Shown: in pieces, positions 39,499-49,990 of the stretch
Layout of the letters: each line of letters starts with the position of its first letter
How positions within the stretch are numbered: the first letter of the stretch is position 1
The notes under the pieces: generated by a model
Seen by the model: only the letters and a program-made list of their open reading frames with translations
Told to the model about the DNA's origin: nothing
Databases searched by the model: none
Translations under genes and position numbers: made by a program
Assembly (NCBI RefSeq): GCF_011057715.1
Contig: NZ_LNGH01000016.1
Coordinates: 62,001 to 126,000, forward strand
DNA length: 64,000 nucleotides
Source: Marinitoga sp. 38H-ov
Lineage (GTDB): Bacteria > Thermotogota > Thermotogae > Petrotogales > Petrotogaceae
Direction of reading: 5' to 3'

Positions 39499-41140
39499 TT
39501 TCATCATATGAACTAGATAAAATTCTTTCAACTTCTTTAATAAGTTTTTTCTTCTTTGAATCATATTTAGGAATTTTTAATTGTATAATCTTTACCTCTA
39601 TATTATTTAAATCGCATAAAATCTCTAAACTCTCTATTATTTCATCATTCATCTTTTTACTATATGTATTTAAAAATATCAAATTATTGTCTTTTTTAAA
39701 TGTATAGCATTTAAATTCAATAAATTTTAAATTAAATTCCTCTTTAAACTTAGCTATAATTAAATTTTTAAAATTATATCCAAAGTAATAATTCATAAAA
39801 TTTTCAAATTCTAATATGTTATTGATCTTTATATAATAATTATATATCATTTGTTTTATACCATTAAATATTAGATTTTTTTCTAATTCACTTAATTTAT
39901 TTTCTTTAATCACTAAAAAATGATCTATTCCAAGTAATTGAGATGGTATTTTAAATTCATATATTTCCTTAGTATTTTTTAAAATATTGATAATTTCATC
40001 TGATATCTTATATTCTCCTGAATTATAAATTTCATATAACTCATGTATTTTAGTATAAAATCCTATAAAAAGTATATCATCATATACTTTCAAAGAATTT
40101 AAGATATTGTTTTCAATTTCTTCAAATGTATTTATTTCTTTAAATATAGTATTTGCGTTAAATTTTATTATTTTTATTTTTTTAATTATATCTTTAGAAT
40201 CATCTATTTCAAGCTCTTTATTAATTTTAAAAAGATTATCTGAAATTCTATTTTCAAACTTTATATATCTTTTTAACCAAAAAAATAATATTAATGAAAT
40301 AAATAATGATATTAATAAGAAATACATTAATGAATATCTTTCAAACATTTTATTTTCAAATATAGATAATAAATATACATTATTTCCAAAATCTGTCTTT
40401 TTTAAATAATAAAAGTTTCCATTAAATTTAATTTTTTCCTCTATCTTATTTGATAGAAATATCTTAGAATATATAAAATATGGTAAAGAGATTTTAGGCC
40501 AAATTAACTTTGTATCTTTATCTATAATATAAAAATTAAGATTATCTATATTAAAACTCATTAAATTTTTTAAATCAACATTTATTTCTAAAGTTATATA
40601 TCCTATAGGAACATTATCTATATGAAAAATAAATGAAGATAGATATAAATAATTTTCACCATCTACATTAAATATAGGTGAAACTACAACTAAATCAGTA
40701 CTTTTTTTTAATACACTTAAATTCCTTTCATATAAAGTATAGTTTTTGATATTTGGATATTTTGGATAAAATATATTACCATTAAAATCGCTTATAATTA
40801 TTTCGCCATTAAAATTGGTTAAACTCTTTTTTTCTAAAATATTTTTTTCAAATTCTATATACTGTTTATTGTCAAATACATACTTTAATTCACTACTTTT
40901 TAAAATATAATTAAAATAATATATTTTTGTACTGATATGCAAATCATTATTAAATGTATTTATTATATTTTTATATTCATAATTATAATTATTAATTATA
41001 TTAAAAACAGAAAGAGAAGAACGGTTTACTATATTTTCAACCGTTCTTTCTATATATTTTAAATTTAAAATTATAAAAAATGAAAAAATCATCAAAAACG
41101 TAATTAAAGAAAAAAACAAAAATTGTTTAAAGGAATTCAT
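39482..41140 (-). CDS. Membrane sensor-like protein with extracytoplasmic Cache-type domain, no known output domain
   Basis: The protein has 552 residues. A transmembrane helix (about 7-28) and a second (about 268-286) flank an extracytoplasmic domain of about 240 residues, the layout of dCache sensors. A cytoplasmic half of about 260 residues follows. It contains a HAMP-like helix and perhaps a worn GAF domain, but I find no histidine kinase, GGDEF, EAL or methyl-accepting signature. It is the last gene of the minC-M42 operon, 4 bases after an M42 gene. The function is unknown. A tandem duplication at its end repeats the stop codon. Confidence 0.7.
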   Translation of the reverse strand: MNSFKQFLFFSLITFLMIFSFFIILNLKYIERTVENIVNRSSLSVFNIINNYNYEYKNIINTFNNDLHISTKIYYFNYILKSSELKYVFDNKQYIEFEKNILEKKSLTNFNGEIIISDFNGNIFYPKYPNIKNYTLYERNLSVLKKSTDLVVVSPIFNVDGENYLYLSSFIFHIDNVPIGYITLEINVDLKNLMSFNIDNLNFYIIDKDTKLIWPKISLPYFIYSKIFLSNKIEEKIKFNGNFYYLKKTDFGNNVYLLSIFENKMFERYSLMYFLLISLFISLILFFWLKRYIKFENRISDNLFKINKELEIDDSKDIIKKIKIIKFNANTIFKEINTFEEIENNILNSLKVYDDILFIGFYTKIHELYEIYNSGEYKISDEIINILKNTKEIYEFKIPSQLLGIDHFLVIKENKLSELEKNLIFNGIKQMIYNYYIKINNILEFENFMNYYFGYNFKNLIIAKFKEEFNLKFIEFKCYTFKKDNNLIFLNTYSKKMNDEIIESLEILCDLNNIEVKIIQLKIPKYDSKKKKLIKEVERILSSSYDEIESSY

Positions 41141-41144
41141 TGAA

Positions 41145-42143
41145 TCACCAATTTGATAAGGCTAAAACAAATTTAACACTTTCTTCAACATCAAAAATAG
41201 AAACCATTTCATGAGGAGTATGTATATATCTTGTAGGTATAGATATTGTTCCAGACGGGATACCAGATTTTGTTGTTTGATATCCTCCAGCATTAGTGCC
41301 ACCAAATAATAACACTTCCATTTGATATTTTATATTATTTTCTTTAGCAACATCTTTTAGAGTATCAACTACAAACTTATCACTTACTGTATAACCATCT
41401 TTTATTTTGATACATGGACCTTCATCTAATCTCATTGACATTCTTTTAAATGCTTTTGGGGTATCTGCAGAAGCAGTTACATCTAATGCAATAGCCATAT
41501 CTATATCATAATTATAACCAGCTACCGTAGCACCAATTAACCCTACTTCTTCTTGTACTGTAAATGCAAATATTAAATTATTTTTTGGATTTTTTATTCT
41601 TTTTAATGCTTCAATCATTATTGCACAACCTATTCTATCATCTAAAGCTTTTGAGACAACTTTTTCACCTAAATCATTAAAATGTGAATAGTATGTTCCA
41701 AATGTTCCTATAGGAGCTATTTTCTCTGCTTCTTCCTTAGAATTTACACCTATATCAACATATAATATATCAAAATTAATATTATTCATATTTTTTGAAT
41801 ATTCTTCCATTGTTTCTCCTTCAAATCCTACTACTCCAATATGACCATTAAATTGAACTTTTGTCCCTATTAAAACTCTAGGATTAACTCCACCTACTGG
41901 TTCAATTCTCAAAAAACCTTCTTCAGTTATATGGGTTACAACTAAACCTATTTCATCCATATGTGCATCAAATAATATTGTTTTATCTGATTCGCCCTTT
42001 TTTATTGCTATTAAATTACCTAATCTATCGACCTTATATTCATCAACATAATCTTTTATTTCATTTATAATAACCTCTCTAATTGCATGTTCTCTTCCAC
42101 TTGGTGAATTTACCTCAGTTAGTTTTTTTATTAATTCTTTCAT
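41145..42143 (-). CDS. M42 family metallo-aminopeptidase, copy 1
   Basis: The protein has 332 residues. M42 motifs: AHMDEIGLVVT (first metal His and Asp), KALDDRIGC (bridging Asp), QEEVGLIGA (catalytic Glu), LDVT with the next Asp, and RYIHTPHEM with the last His. These enzymes form tetrahedral dodecamers (TET) that trim peptides from the N-terminus in the cytosol; some relatives are annotated as endoglucanases, which is doubtful. The start overlaps by one base the stop of copy 2 (TAATG). It is the last of three tandem paralogues. Confidence 0.93.
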   Translation of the reverse strand: MKELIKKLTEVNSPSGREHAIREVIINEIKDYVDEYKVDRLGNLIAIKKGESDKTILFDAHMDEIGLVVTHITEEGFLRIEPVGGVNPRVLIGTKVQFNGHIGVVGFEGETMEEYSKNMNNINFDILYVDIGVNSKEEAEKIAPIGTFGTYYSHFNDLGEKVVSKALDDRIGCAIMIEALKRIKNPKNNLIFAFTVQEEVGLIGATVAGYNYDIDMAIALDVTASADTPKAFKRMSMRLDEGPCIKIKDGYTVSDKFVVDTLKDVAKENNIKYQMEVLLFGGTNAGGYQTTKSGIPSGTISIPTRYIHTPHEMVSIFDVEESVKFVLALSNW

Positions 42144-43183
42144 TATTTTAAAATCCTCCCTTCAAGTATTAATAACTCTAATAATCTATATCCATTTATA
42201 TAATCATTTAAATCTATTATAGAATTAGGTGAATGAATATATCTTGACGGAACAGCTAAAATCCCTGAAGGAATTCCATCTAATGTAATTGCTAATCTTC
42301 TTGCATCTGTTCCCCCTGCTGTTCTCATTTTAAATTGTAATTTTATATTATTTTCTTCTGCTATACTTACAATTTTATCAAATATTTCTTTTGATAATAC
42401 AACACCAGAATGCATAAAAAATGTTGCTGGTCCATTACCTAGATGAGTAGCCCATTTGTCTTTATCTAGCAAAGGATAATCACCAGCTGTTGTTCCTTCT
42501 AAAACTATAGCAACATCTGGATTTATTTGATGTGCAGCAACTCCACTACCTCTTAATCCTACTTCTTCTTGTACAACAAAAGAAAAATATGTATCGTATT
42601 CTGGTCTTTCACTTTCATTTATCTTATCTATTAAATTTATCATCCATGAACAACCTGCTCTATCATCAAATGCTTTTGATACCGCTCTATTACCATTTTC
42701 ATAGTATTTCGTATCAAATGTAACCATATCTCCTAATTTTACTTTTTTACTCAATTCATCCTTATTAAACCCAGTATATACTTTAAAACTATTATAATCT
42801 GGTTTGTTTTTTCTTTCGGATGGGCTTAACAAATGTATAGGCTTTATTTGAACAACGCCTAATATTTCATCATTAACTTTTAATCTTTGAGCAAAAACTA
42901 CTCTTGAATCAACCCCGCCAACGGGAGAAATATGAAATGTCCCATCATCATTTATTTTTGTTACCATAAACCCTACTTCATCCATATGTGCAAGAACCAT
43001 TATTTTTTTTGATGAATCTTTACCTTTAATTTTACTAATTAAATTACCCATCGCATCAATATGATATTCATCAACTTTATCTTTTATTTTTTCTAATATG
43101 TACTCTCTAACTTTTTCTTCTCTACCTGATATACCAGATATCTCAGTTAACTCGGGTAGGTATTTTAACAATTCTTTATTCAT
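42143..43183 (-). CDS. M42 family metallo-aminopeptidase, copy 2
   Basis: The protein has 346 residues. It keeps the family metal ligands: AHMDEVGFMVT, SKAFDDRAGC, QEEVGLRGSG, and RYIHSPNS near the end. The ordering of the three copies and their coupling by overlaps suggests mixed or cooperating TET complexes with different peptide specificities, as known for such paralogue sets in thermophiles. Its start lies within the final codons of copy 3 (8-base overlap). The substrate preference cannot be read here. Confidence 0.93.
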   Translation of the reverse strand: MNKELLKYLPELTEISGISGREEKVREYILEKIKDKVDEYHIDAMGNLISKIKGKDSSKKIMVLAHMDEVGFMVTKINDDGTFHISPVGGVDSRVVFAQRLKVNDEILGVVQIKPIHLLSPSERKNKPDYNSFKVYTGFNKDELSKKVKLGDMVTFDTKYYENGNRAVSKAFDDRAGCSWMINLIDKINESERPEYDTYFSFVVQEEVGLRGSGVAAHQINPDVAIVLEGTTAGDYPLLDKDKWATHLGNGPATFFMHSGVVLSKEIFDKIVSIAEENNIKLQFKMRTAGGTDARRLAITLDGIPSGILAVPSRYIHSPNSIIDLNDYINGYRLLELLILEGRILK

Positions 43184-44198
43184 TCATTTCACCTTCTTTT
43201 GAATAATCAGCAATAAATTGAGCTATTAATCTCGCAGATAAATCTATATCTATTGGATCTGCAACTTCTACAGAAGAATGCATATTTAAAATCGGAATAG
43301 ATATACCTATTGTTTTAATCCCTTCTCTTACAATTTGGATAATATCTGCTTCTGTTCCACTACGTATAGGAAGTGGTTCAATCTGGTGTTTTATATTATA
43401 TTTTTTTGCAATCTCTATAATTTTTTCTGTAATTTCTGTATTAAATGATGGTCCAATAGCAATTGCTGGTCCTTTTCCCATCTCAATTTTCTCAAAATGT
43501 TGTGGTGTATCACTCCCAAATGTAACATCTACAACTATTCCTATTTCAGGATTAATTTCGAAACTTGTTCTTTTTGCACCTTTTAGACCTATTTCCTCAC
43601 CTTGATTAAATAATAAATAAACAGTCTTATCATCAATTCTATATTTTTTTAAATATTCTATTGTTTTTAATAATACAGCACAACCTGCTCTGTCATCTAA
43701 AGCTTTACCTGTTATTTTTCCATTTAATTCTTCAGATTTTACTTCCACAACGCCTATATCTCCAACTTCTAAACCTTCAGTACCACCTGAAATAGAAAAA
43801 TCAATATATAAATTATCAAAATCAGGAGCAGCGCTTCTATGTTCTTGTTTTTGTAAATGGGGTGCCAACATACCAACAACCCCTATCTTATCCTTAACTT
43901 TAACCCTTTTTGATATTAAAGTTCTGGGATCCACCCCTCCAATTGTTTGAACCATAACAAATTCTTCATTTACAATCTTAGATATAACTATACCAATTTC
44001 ATCAATATGGGCAAATAATGCTATTTTTGTTTTTCCATTTCCATATTTTATCCCTAAAGATCCTTTTCCAACATCTAATATTTTCAAATCTGTTGATAAC
44101 TCATTAGCAATCTCTATAATTCTATCCTTAACTTCATTTTCATACATAGAAATACCAACTGCATCACTCAGTTTTTTTATTATTTCTTTACTTTCCAT
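43176..44198 (-). CDS. M42 family metallo-aminopeptidase, copy 3
   Basis: The protein has 340 residues. It is the most divergent of the three: AHIDEIGIVI, GKALDDRAGCAV, FNQGEEIGLKGAK and a final MHSSVEV instead of the RYIH ending. Metal ligands and the catalytic Glu are retained, so it is probably active. It is the first peptidase gene after minC, with a 13-base gap. Confidence 0.92.
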   Translation of the reverse strand: MESKEIIKKLSDAVGISMYENEVKDRIIEIANELSTDLKILDVGKGSLGIKYGNGKTKIALFAHIDEIGIVISKIVNEEFVMVQTIGGVDPRTLISKRVKVKDKIGVVGMLAPHLQKQEHRSAAPDFDNLYIDFSISGGTEGLEVGDIGVVEVKSEELNGKITGKALDDRAGCAVLLKTIEYLKKYRIDDKTVYLLFNQGEEIGLKGAKRTSFEINPEIGIVVDVTFGSDTPQHFEKIEMGKGPAIAIGPSFNTEITEKIIEIAKKYNIKHQIEPLPIRSGTEADIIQIVREGIKTIGISIPILNMHSSVEVADPIDIDLSARLIAQFIADYSKEGEMNE

Positions 44199-44211
44199 TT
44201 GAATACCTCCA

Positions 44212-44817
44212 TCATAATTCTATAGGTTCTACATTTATTTGATCATTATCATAATGAATAGAAACAGGTCCTTGTGGCCATGCATAATTATTCAATACAA
44301 TACCACAAATTTCTACTAATGGTGAATCCATTTCAGCTGCAACTATAAATGTATTTTTATTTTGAGTCATTCCTACTCTTATTGTTCCTTTTACTTTTCC
44401 GAAAACAATGACGCTTCCTCCTGCTCTAATTTCTGCCCCTTGATTAACATTACCAAAGATTATTATATCACCTGGATTATCTAAAATTTGTCCAGATCTT
44501 ACATGTTTTTTATAAATATTTGTGCCGCTTAATCTAAATTCTTTTTTCTTCTTTTTAATTTCTGGTAAATCTTCAAAATATGCCCCAGATAAAAATAATT
44601 TTTTTTCTTTTGCTAATTTTCCAATTTTCGGGACAATTGAATACATTTCTGGATTTTTTATTAATACATAAAATCCATCTCCATCCTCAAAAAAATTATT
44701 AAGCTTATCAAGGTTTTCGGAAAGCTCTTCTAAAAGTTGTTTTTGAGTAACATTATTTTCCATAAAAAATATAATATCCCCGTCTATAAATTTGGGATAT
44801 ACAGATTCCGAAGCCAT
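44212..44817 (-). CDS. minC: Septum site-determining protein MinC
   Basis: The protein has 201 residues. The C-terminal part (about 95-200) is the MinC beta-helix: VRSGQILDNPGDIIIFGNVNQGAEIRAGG written across strands and VFGKVKGTIRVG, then NNYAWPQGP. The N-terminal about 90 residues form a MinC_N-like domain. It inhibits FtsZ ring formation away from midcell; no minD is adjacent. ATG at 44817 is chosen because GGGAGGTTG lies 4 bases ahead; ATG 44841 would add eight residues upstream of the ribosome site. It leads the M42 operon. Confidence 0.92.
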   Translation of the reverse strand: MASESVYPKFIDGDIIFFMENNVTQKQLLEELSENLDKLNNFFEDGDGFYVLIKNPEMYSIVPKIGKLAKEKKLFLSGAYFEDLPEIKKKKKEFRLSGTNIYKKHVRSGQILDNPGDIIIFGNVNQGAEIRAGGSVIVFGKVKGTIRVGMTQNKNTFIVAAEMDSPLVEICGIVLNNYAWPQGPVSIHYDNDQINVEPIEL

Positions 44818-44857
44818 ATAACAACCTCCCGTAATTTTCAATTAATATCTATATAAT

Positions 44858-44887
44858 ATAATATCATATATTTAAAACTAATACCAA
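44858..44887 (-). promoter_or_regulatory. Promoter of the minC-M42 operon
   Basis: Minus strand TTGGTA (44882-44887), an 18-base spacer and TATTAT (44858-44863) with an extended TGA. Confidence 0.55.
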
Positions 44888-45027
44888 TTTATTATTCTTA
44901 TCATATTAAAGATAATCCTTAATTATTACATAAAATTAGCTTATATGGGCTTTTTTTTAATTAGCAAAATTAAAAAAAATGTTGTAAAATATACTATGAA
45001 AAATTATTCATATAGTGGAGGTGTATT

Positions 45028-46710
45028 ATGTTTAAAGAAGATAAATTAAATGAAATTTCTAATAAGAAAAAACAATGGGAAGAATCCACCTTAAAGAAGG
45101 CAATAGAAAAATTTCCTGAAAGGAAAGAATCATTTAAAACTACATATAACGAAGAGTTAAAACGCGTATACACTCCTGAAGATATTAAAAATATTGATTA
45201 TTTAGAAGATATTGGTTTTCCAGGAGAATACCCATACACTAGAGGTGTTCAACCAACAATGTATAGGGGAAGATTCTGGACAATGAGACAATACGCAGGC
45301 TTCGCTACTGCCGAAGAATCAAATAAAAGATATAAATATCTTTTAGAACAAGGTCAAACCGGATTATCTGTAGCTTTCGATTTACCTACACAAATAGGAT
45401 ATGATTCTGATCATTCAATGTCCGAAGGTGAAGTTGGTAAAGTTGGTGTTGCTATAGATTCTTTAAAAGATATGGAAATATTATTTGATGGCATTCCATT
45501 AGATAAAGTTAGTGTTTCAATGACAATTAATTCCACAGCTTCAATATTATTATCTATGTTAATAGCAGTAGCGGAAAAACAGGGAGTTTCTCAAGATAAA
45601 CTAAGGGGAACTATACAAAATGATATTTTAAAAGAATATATTGCAAGAGGAACTTATGTTTTACCTCCTGAACCTTCAATGAAGATAATTGTGGATATAT
45701 TTGAATACGGATCAAAAAACTTACCAAAATTTAATTTAATAAGTATAAGTGGTTATCATATTAGAGAGGCTGGCGCAAATGCTGTTCAAGAAGTAGCTTT
45801 CACTTTAGCAGATGGAATTGCATATGTAGAAGCTGCTATTAAAGCAGGCTTAGATCCAAACGTATTTGGTAAAAATTTATCTTTCTTCTTTAACGCTCAT
45901 AATAACTTTATAGAAGAAATTGCAAAATTTAGAGCTGCAAGAAAATTATGGGCAAAAATAATGAGAAATAGATTTAATGTTACTAATCCAAATGCTTTAA
46001 AATTAAAATTCCATACTCAAACTGCAGGATCCACATTAACCGCTCAACAACCTTTAAATAATATAATACGTGTTACTATACAAGCATTATCTGCTGTTTT
46101 AGGTGGAACTCAATCTTTACATACTAATTCATATGACGAAGCTTTAGGGCTACCAACAGAATTATCAGCAACGATTGCATTAAGAACTCAACAAATAATC
46201 GCATATGAATCTGGTGTTACTGAAACAATTGATCCATTTGCCGGTTCATATGTAATAGAAGCATTAACTAAAGATATTGAAGAAAAAGCTATGAATTATA
46301 TTGATAAAATAGAAAAAATGGGTGGAATGGTAAGAGCAATAGAAGATGGTTATGTACAAAAAGAAATATTAAATTCAGCATATGAATCACAATTAGCTGT
46401 AGAAAATAATGAACAAATTATTGTTGGTTTAAATAAATTTACAATAGAAGAAGAACAAAAATCAGGTTCCATATTAAAGGTTGATCCAGAAGTTGAAGAA
46501 AGACAAAAACAAAAATTAAAAGAATTAAGAAAAGAGAGAAATAATGAATTAGTAAAGAAAAACTTATTAAAATTAAGAAATGCCGCAGAAAATAATGAAA
46601 ATTTAATGCCATTTATTTTAGAAGCTGTAAAATCTTATGCTACTTTAGGAGAAATAACAGACGTATTAAGAGAAGTTTACGGTGAATATCACGAAGCTGT
46701 AATATTATAA
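45028..46710 (+). CDS. Methylmalonyl-CoA mutase, large (catalytic) subunit
   Basis: The protein has 560 residues and is a TIM-barrel catalytic chain without the B12 domain, which is encoded by the next gene. Motifs are [20 protein letters not shown], with the active-site Tyr region, then [12 protein letters not shown], and later [14 protein letters not shown] and [13 protein letters not shown]. It interconverts succinyl-CoA and methylmalonyl-CoA using adenosylcobalamin. The split-chain form is common in anaerobes and archaea. The start is ATG after GTGGAGGTG. It leads a seven-gene operon with tight spacing. Confidence 0.96.
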   Translation: MFKEDKLNEISNKKKQWEESTLKKAIEKFPERKESFKTTYNEELKRVYTPEDIKNIDYLEDIGFPGEYPYTRGVQPTMYRGRFWTMRQYAGFATAEESNKRYKYLLEQGQTGLSVAFDLPTQIGYDSDHSMSEGEVGKVGVAIDSLKDMEILFDGIPLDKVSVSMTINSTASILLSMLIAVAEKQGVSQDKLRGTIQNDILKEYIARGTYVLPPEPSMKIIVDIFEYGSKNLPKFNLISISGYHIREAGANAVQEVAFTLADGIAYVEAAIKAGLDPNVFGKNLSFFFNAHNNFIEEIAKFRAARKLWAKIMRNRFNVTNPNALKLKFHTQTAGSTLTAQQPLNNIIRVTIQALSAVLGGTQSLHTNSYDEALGLPTELSATIALRTQQIIAYESGVTETIDPFAGSYVIEALTKDIEEKAMNYIDKIEKMGGMVRAIEDGYVQKEILNSAYESQLAVENNEQIIVGLNKFTIEEEQKSGSILKVDPEVEERQKQKLKELRKERNNELVKKNLLKLRNAAENNENLMPFILEAVKSYATLGEITDVLREVYGEYHEAVIL

Positions 46711-46727
46711 TCAAAGGAGGACTAAGA

Positions 46728-47120
46728 ATGGGAAAAATTAGGGTATTAGTTGGTAAACCCGGTTTAGATGGACATGATAGAGGAGCTAAGGTTGTTGCTA
46801 GAGCATTAAGAGATGCTGGAATGGAAGTTATATATACCGGAATAAGACAAACCCCTGAAGATATTGTTAATACCGCATTAGAAGAAGATGTTAATGTAAT
46901 TGGATTATCTATATTATCAGGCGCTCATATGAAATTATGTGAAAAAATATTAAATCTTTTAAAAGAAAAAAATGCTCAAATTCCTGTATTTTTAGGAGGA
47001 ATTATTCCAGAGGATGATATTCCTGAATTGAAAAAAATGGGAATTTCTGAAGTTTTTGGACCTGGAACATCTCTTGAAAAAATTACTAGTAAGGTGAAAG
47101 AAATTGCAGGAGATAATTGA
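46728..47120 (+). CDS. Methylmalonyl-CoA mutase, B12-binding subunit
   Basis: The protein has 130 residues. The DxHxxG cobalamin motif is DGHDRG, with His16 as the lower axial ligand; GLSILSGAH and [11 protein letters not shown] follow the flavodoxin-like pattern. It forms the mutase with the 560-residue chain. The last 17 bases overlap the start of the MeaB gene, so levels are coupled. Confidence 0.96.
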   Translation: MGKIRVLVGKPGLDGHDRGAKVVARALRDAGMEVIYTGIRQTPEDIVNTALEEDVNVIGLSILSGAHMKLCEKILNLLKEKNAQIPVFLGGIIPEDDIPELKKMGISEVFGPGTSLEKITSKVKEIAGDN

Positions 47121-48018
47121 AAAATTTAAAAATGGTGACAAATATGCTTTAGCAAAAATAATTTCATTAGTTGAAAATAATATCAATTATGCTTGGGAAA
47201 TTATTAATAAATTACCAAAACCAAAAAAAGACGCTCAAATAATTGGAATAACAGGTAGTCCCGGAGCTGGAAAAAGCACTACATTATCAAAAATGGTTAA
47301 TAAATGGGTTAATCAAGGTTTAAAAATTGGTATTATAGCAGTTGATCCATCTAGTCCTTTTTCTGGAGGTGCTTTTTTAGGCGATAGAATTAGAATGAGA
47401 AGTTTATCGGGAAAAGAAAATGTTTATATAAGAAGTGTTGCTTCACGTGGAAGTGTTGGTGGATTATGCGATTCTATATATGATATAGTTGATGTAATGA
47501 AATCTTTTGGCTTTGACAAAATTATTATTGAAACTGTTGGAGCAGGACAATCAGAAATTGAGGTAATATTTGTTGCTGATACTATATTATTGGTTTTATC
47601 ACCTAATAATGGTGATGAAATACAAATGTTTAAGGCAGGTATAATGGAAATTGCTGATGCGTATATTGTTAATAAAATGGATTTACCAGAATCAGATAAA
47701 TTTATTTTGCAACTAAAAAATACATTATCTTTAGAAAGCGACTCTAAATCAAAAGTTATTCTTCCAGTAAGCGCTATACGCAATGAAGGAATTAATGAAA
47801 TTATACAATGGATTGATAATCATTTTGATACTATAAAAAGTAGTGGAGAATATGAATTTAGAAAAAAAAGAAGAACAAAACGAAGAGTTAGAAGTTCTAT
47901 AATAAGAAATATTGATGATATAATTGAATCAGGAGATTTTGAATTTAAAAATATGGAAGATTTAAAGAAAAAAATTATGAATTTTATTTGTGAGGTGAAT
48001 AATAATGAAGAAAATTGA
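47104..48018 (+). CDS. meaB: MeaB/ArgK-type GTPase, methylmalonyl-CoA mutase chaperone
   Basis: The protein has 304 residues. Its G3E-type P-loop GSPGAGKS is at residues 51-58, followed by [28 protein letters not shown], and NKMD for guanine recognition. It protects and reactivates the mutase by gating cofactor loading. The start is TTG at 47104, 8 bases after AAGGTG, overlapping the B12 subunit gene. The last bases overlap the epimerase gene. Confidence 0.95.
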   Translation: MQEIIEKFKNGDKYALAKIISLVENNINYAWEIINKLPKPKKDAQIIGITGSPGAGKSTTLSKMVNKWVNQGLKIGIIAVDPSSPFSGGAFLGDRIRMRSLSGKENVYIRSVASRGSVGGLCDSIYDIVDVMKSFGFDKIIIETVGAGQSEIEVIFVADTILLVLSPNNGDEIQMFKAGIMEIADAYIVNKMDLPESDKFILQLKNTLSLESDSKSKVILPVSAIRNEGINEIIQWIDNHFDTIKSSGEYEFRKKRRTKRRVRSSIIRNIDDIIESGDFEFKNMEDLKKKIMNFICEVNNNEEN

Positions 48019-48403
48019 TCATATTGGAATTGCTGTAAGATCTATTGAAAATGCATTAAAATTATATAATGATCTTCTTGGATTAGAAATTACAGGCGAA
48101 GAAATTCTTGAAGATAGAGGACTAAAAGTTGCTTTTATTAAAGTAGGAGATACTAGAATAGAGCTTTTAGAACCCCTTCATGAAAAATCAGAAATTTCAA
48201 GTTTTTTAGAAAAAAAGGGTGAAGGCATGCATCACATTGCATATGAAGTTGACGATGTAAAAAGTATGATTGAAAAGGCAAAATCATTAGAATTAAAACC
48301 ATTAAGCGATGAACCAAAGGATGGAGCTCATAATACAAAAGTTGTATTTTTACATCCAAAAACAACTAACGGAGTGCTTGTTGAATTAGTTGAACATAAA
48401 TAA
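48005..48403 (+). CDS. mce: Methylmalonyl-CoA epimerase
   Basis: The protein has 132 residues of the glyoxalase/VOC fold. HIGIAVRSIENAL and HHIAYEVDD supply metal-binding His residues, and VLVELVEH near the end supplies a Glu. It interconverts the R and S forms of methylmalonyl-CoA, linking the mutase to the carboxyltransferase. The start is ATG in the last 14 bases of meaB. Confidence 0.95.
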   Translation: MKKIDHIGIAVRSIENALKLYNDLLGLEITGEEILEDRGLKVAFIKVGDTRIELLEPLHEKSEISSFLEKKGEGMHHIAYEVDDVKSMIEKAKSLELKPLSDEPKDGAHNTKVVFLHPKTTNGVLVELVEHK

Positions 48404-48422
48404 TCCGAAAGGAGTGTAATAA

Positions 48423-49976
48423 ATGGATGAAAAATTTCAAGAAATTTATGATGAATTTTTAAAACGAAAAGAAAAACTTCTTAAAGGCGGTGGAGCTGAT
48501 AAAGTTGAAAAACAACATAAACTTGGAAAATTAACCGCTAGAGAAAGAATAGAATTATTAGTTGATGAAGGATCATTTGTTGAAACAGATTTATTTGTAA
48601 AACATAGAAGCACATATTTTGGTCTTGATAAAAAGAACTTTCCATATGATGGTGTCGTAACTGGAATAGGTACTATAAATGGTAAAAAAGTAGCAATTTA
48701 TTCACAAGATTTTACTGTTCAAGGTGGATCTTTAGGTGAAATGCATGCAAAAAAAATTATGAAATTGCAAGATATGGCTATGAAATATGGAATCCCTATT
48801 ATTGGAATAAATGACTCTGGTGGTGCGAGAATTCAAGAAGGCGTTGATTCATTATATGGTTATGGTGGAATTTTCTATAGAAATACTTTAGCTTCTGGTG
48901 TAATTCCACAAATAACTGTTATTGCTGGACCATGTGCTGGTGGAGCTGTTTATTCTCCTGCTATTACGGATTTTATAATTATGGTTGATCAAACATCACA
49001 AATGTTTATAACAGGCCCACAAGTAATTAAAGCCGTTACAGGAGAAGATGTAGATAAAGATGCATTAGGCGGTGCTATGGCTCATAATGTTAAAAGTGGT
49101 GTTGCTCATTTTGTTGCATCATCTGATCAAGAAGCTTTAGAAATAACTAAAAAAATATTATCTTATATTCCTTCAAATAATTTAGAAATACCAGAAGATT
49201 TAGAATTTGATAACAATGTAGATTTACCTGAAGAAATTTATAATATAGTTTCTCCAAATCCTAAAAAAGGATATGATGTAAGGGATATTTTAAATTTAGT
49301 ATTAGATAATAATTCATTCTTTGAAGTACATAAGCATTTTGCTCCAAATATTGTTGTTGGTTTTGGAAGATTAGGTGGAAAAAGTGTAGGAATTATTGCT
49401 AATCAACCTAAAGTATTAGCTGGTTCCTTGGATATTAATTCATCTGATAAGGCTGCTAGATTTATTAGATTTTGTGATGCCTTTAACATACCAATAATCA
49501 CATTTGTTGATACTCCTGGATTTCTTCCAGGTGTTAATCAAGAACATGGTGGAATTATTAGACATGGAGCAAAATTATTATATGCATATAGTGAAGCTAC
49601 TGTGCCAAAATTAACTGTAATTTTACGAAAAGCATATGGTGGAGCTTACATTGCAATGGCTTCACAACATATAGGTTCGGATTTTGTTTTTGCTTGGCCA
49701 ACAGCTGAAATAGCCGTAATGGGATCCGAAGGTGCAGCTAATATAATATTTAGAAAAGATATATCAAATTCAGAAAATCCAGAAAAAACAAGAATGGAAA
49801 AAATTGAAGAATATAAAAAAGAATTTGCTAATCCTTATGCTGCAGCTGGAAGAGGTTATATTGAAGATGTTATTGACCCAAAAGAAACAAGAAAAATATT
49901 AATACAAAGTTTATTTGTTGCTGAAACTAAAGCAGAATCAAGACCAAACAAAAAACATGGAAATATTCCATTATAA
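48423..49976 (+). CDS. mmdA: Methylmalonyl-CoA decarboxylase alpha / propionyl-CoA carboxylase carboxyltransferase subunit
   Basis: The protein has 517 residues with two crotonase-like carboxyltransferase domains. It shows GKLTARERIELL, SQDFTVQGGSLGEMHA, INDSGGARIQEG, FVDTPGFLPG and AYGGAYIAM. It moves CO2 between methylmalonyl-CoA and biotin. The OadG-like and biotin carrier genes follow directly, the usual order in sodium-pumping methylmalonyl-CoA decarboxylases, but no membrane beta subunit is here. A biotin carboxylase gene is also absent, so whether it works as a decarboxylase or with partners elsewhere is not shown. Confidence 0.95.
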   Translation: MDEKFQEIYDEFLKRKEKLLKGGGADKVEKQHKLGKLTARERIELLVDEGSFVETDLFVKHRSTYFGLDKKNFPYDGVVTGIGTINGKKVAIYSQDFTVQGGSLGEMHAKKIMKLQDMAMKYGIPIIGINDSGGARIQEGVDSLYGYGGIFYRNTLASGVIPQITVIAGPCAGGAVYSPAITDFIIMVDQTSQMFITGPQVIKAVTGEDVDKDALGGAMAHNVKSGVAHFVASSDQEALEITKKILSYIPSNNLEIPEDLEFDNNVDLPEEIYNIVSPNPKKGYDVRDILNLVLDNNSFFEVHKHFAPNIVVGFGRLGGKSVGIIANQPKVLAGSLDINSSDKAARFIRFCDAFNIPIITFVDTPGFLPGVNQEHGGIIRHGAKLLYAYSEATVPKLTVILRKAYGGAYIAMASQHIGSDFVFAWPTAEIAVMGSEGAANIIFRKDISNSENPEKTRMEKIEEYKKEFANPYAAAGRGYIEDVIDPKETRKILIQSLFVAETKAESRPNKKHGNIPL

Positions 49977-49990
49977 TTGGTGGTGTAATT

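Noticed and set aside
44818-45027. Cobalamin riboswitch ahead of the methylmalonyl-CoA mutase operon
   Set aside because: I looked for the B12-box and multi-stem structure; the region is almost pure AT with only a weak AGC/GCT hairpin at about 44938-44953.
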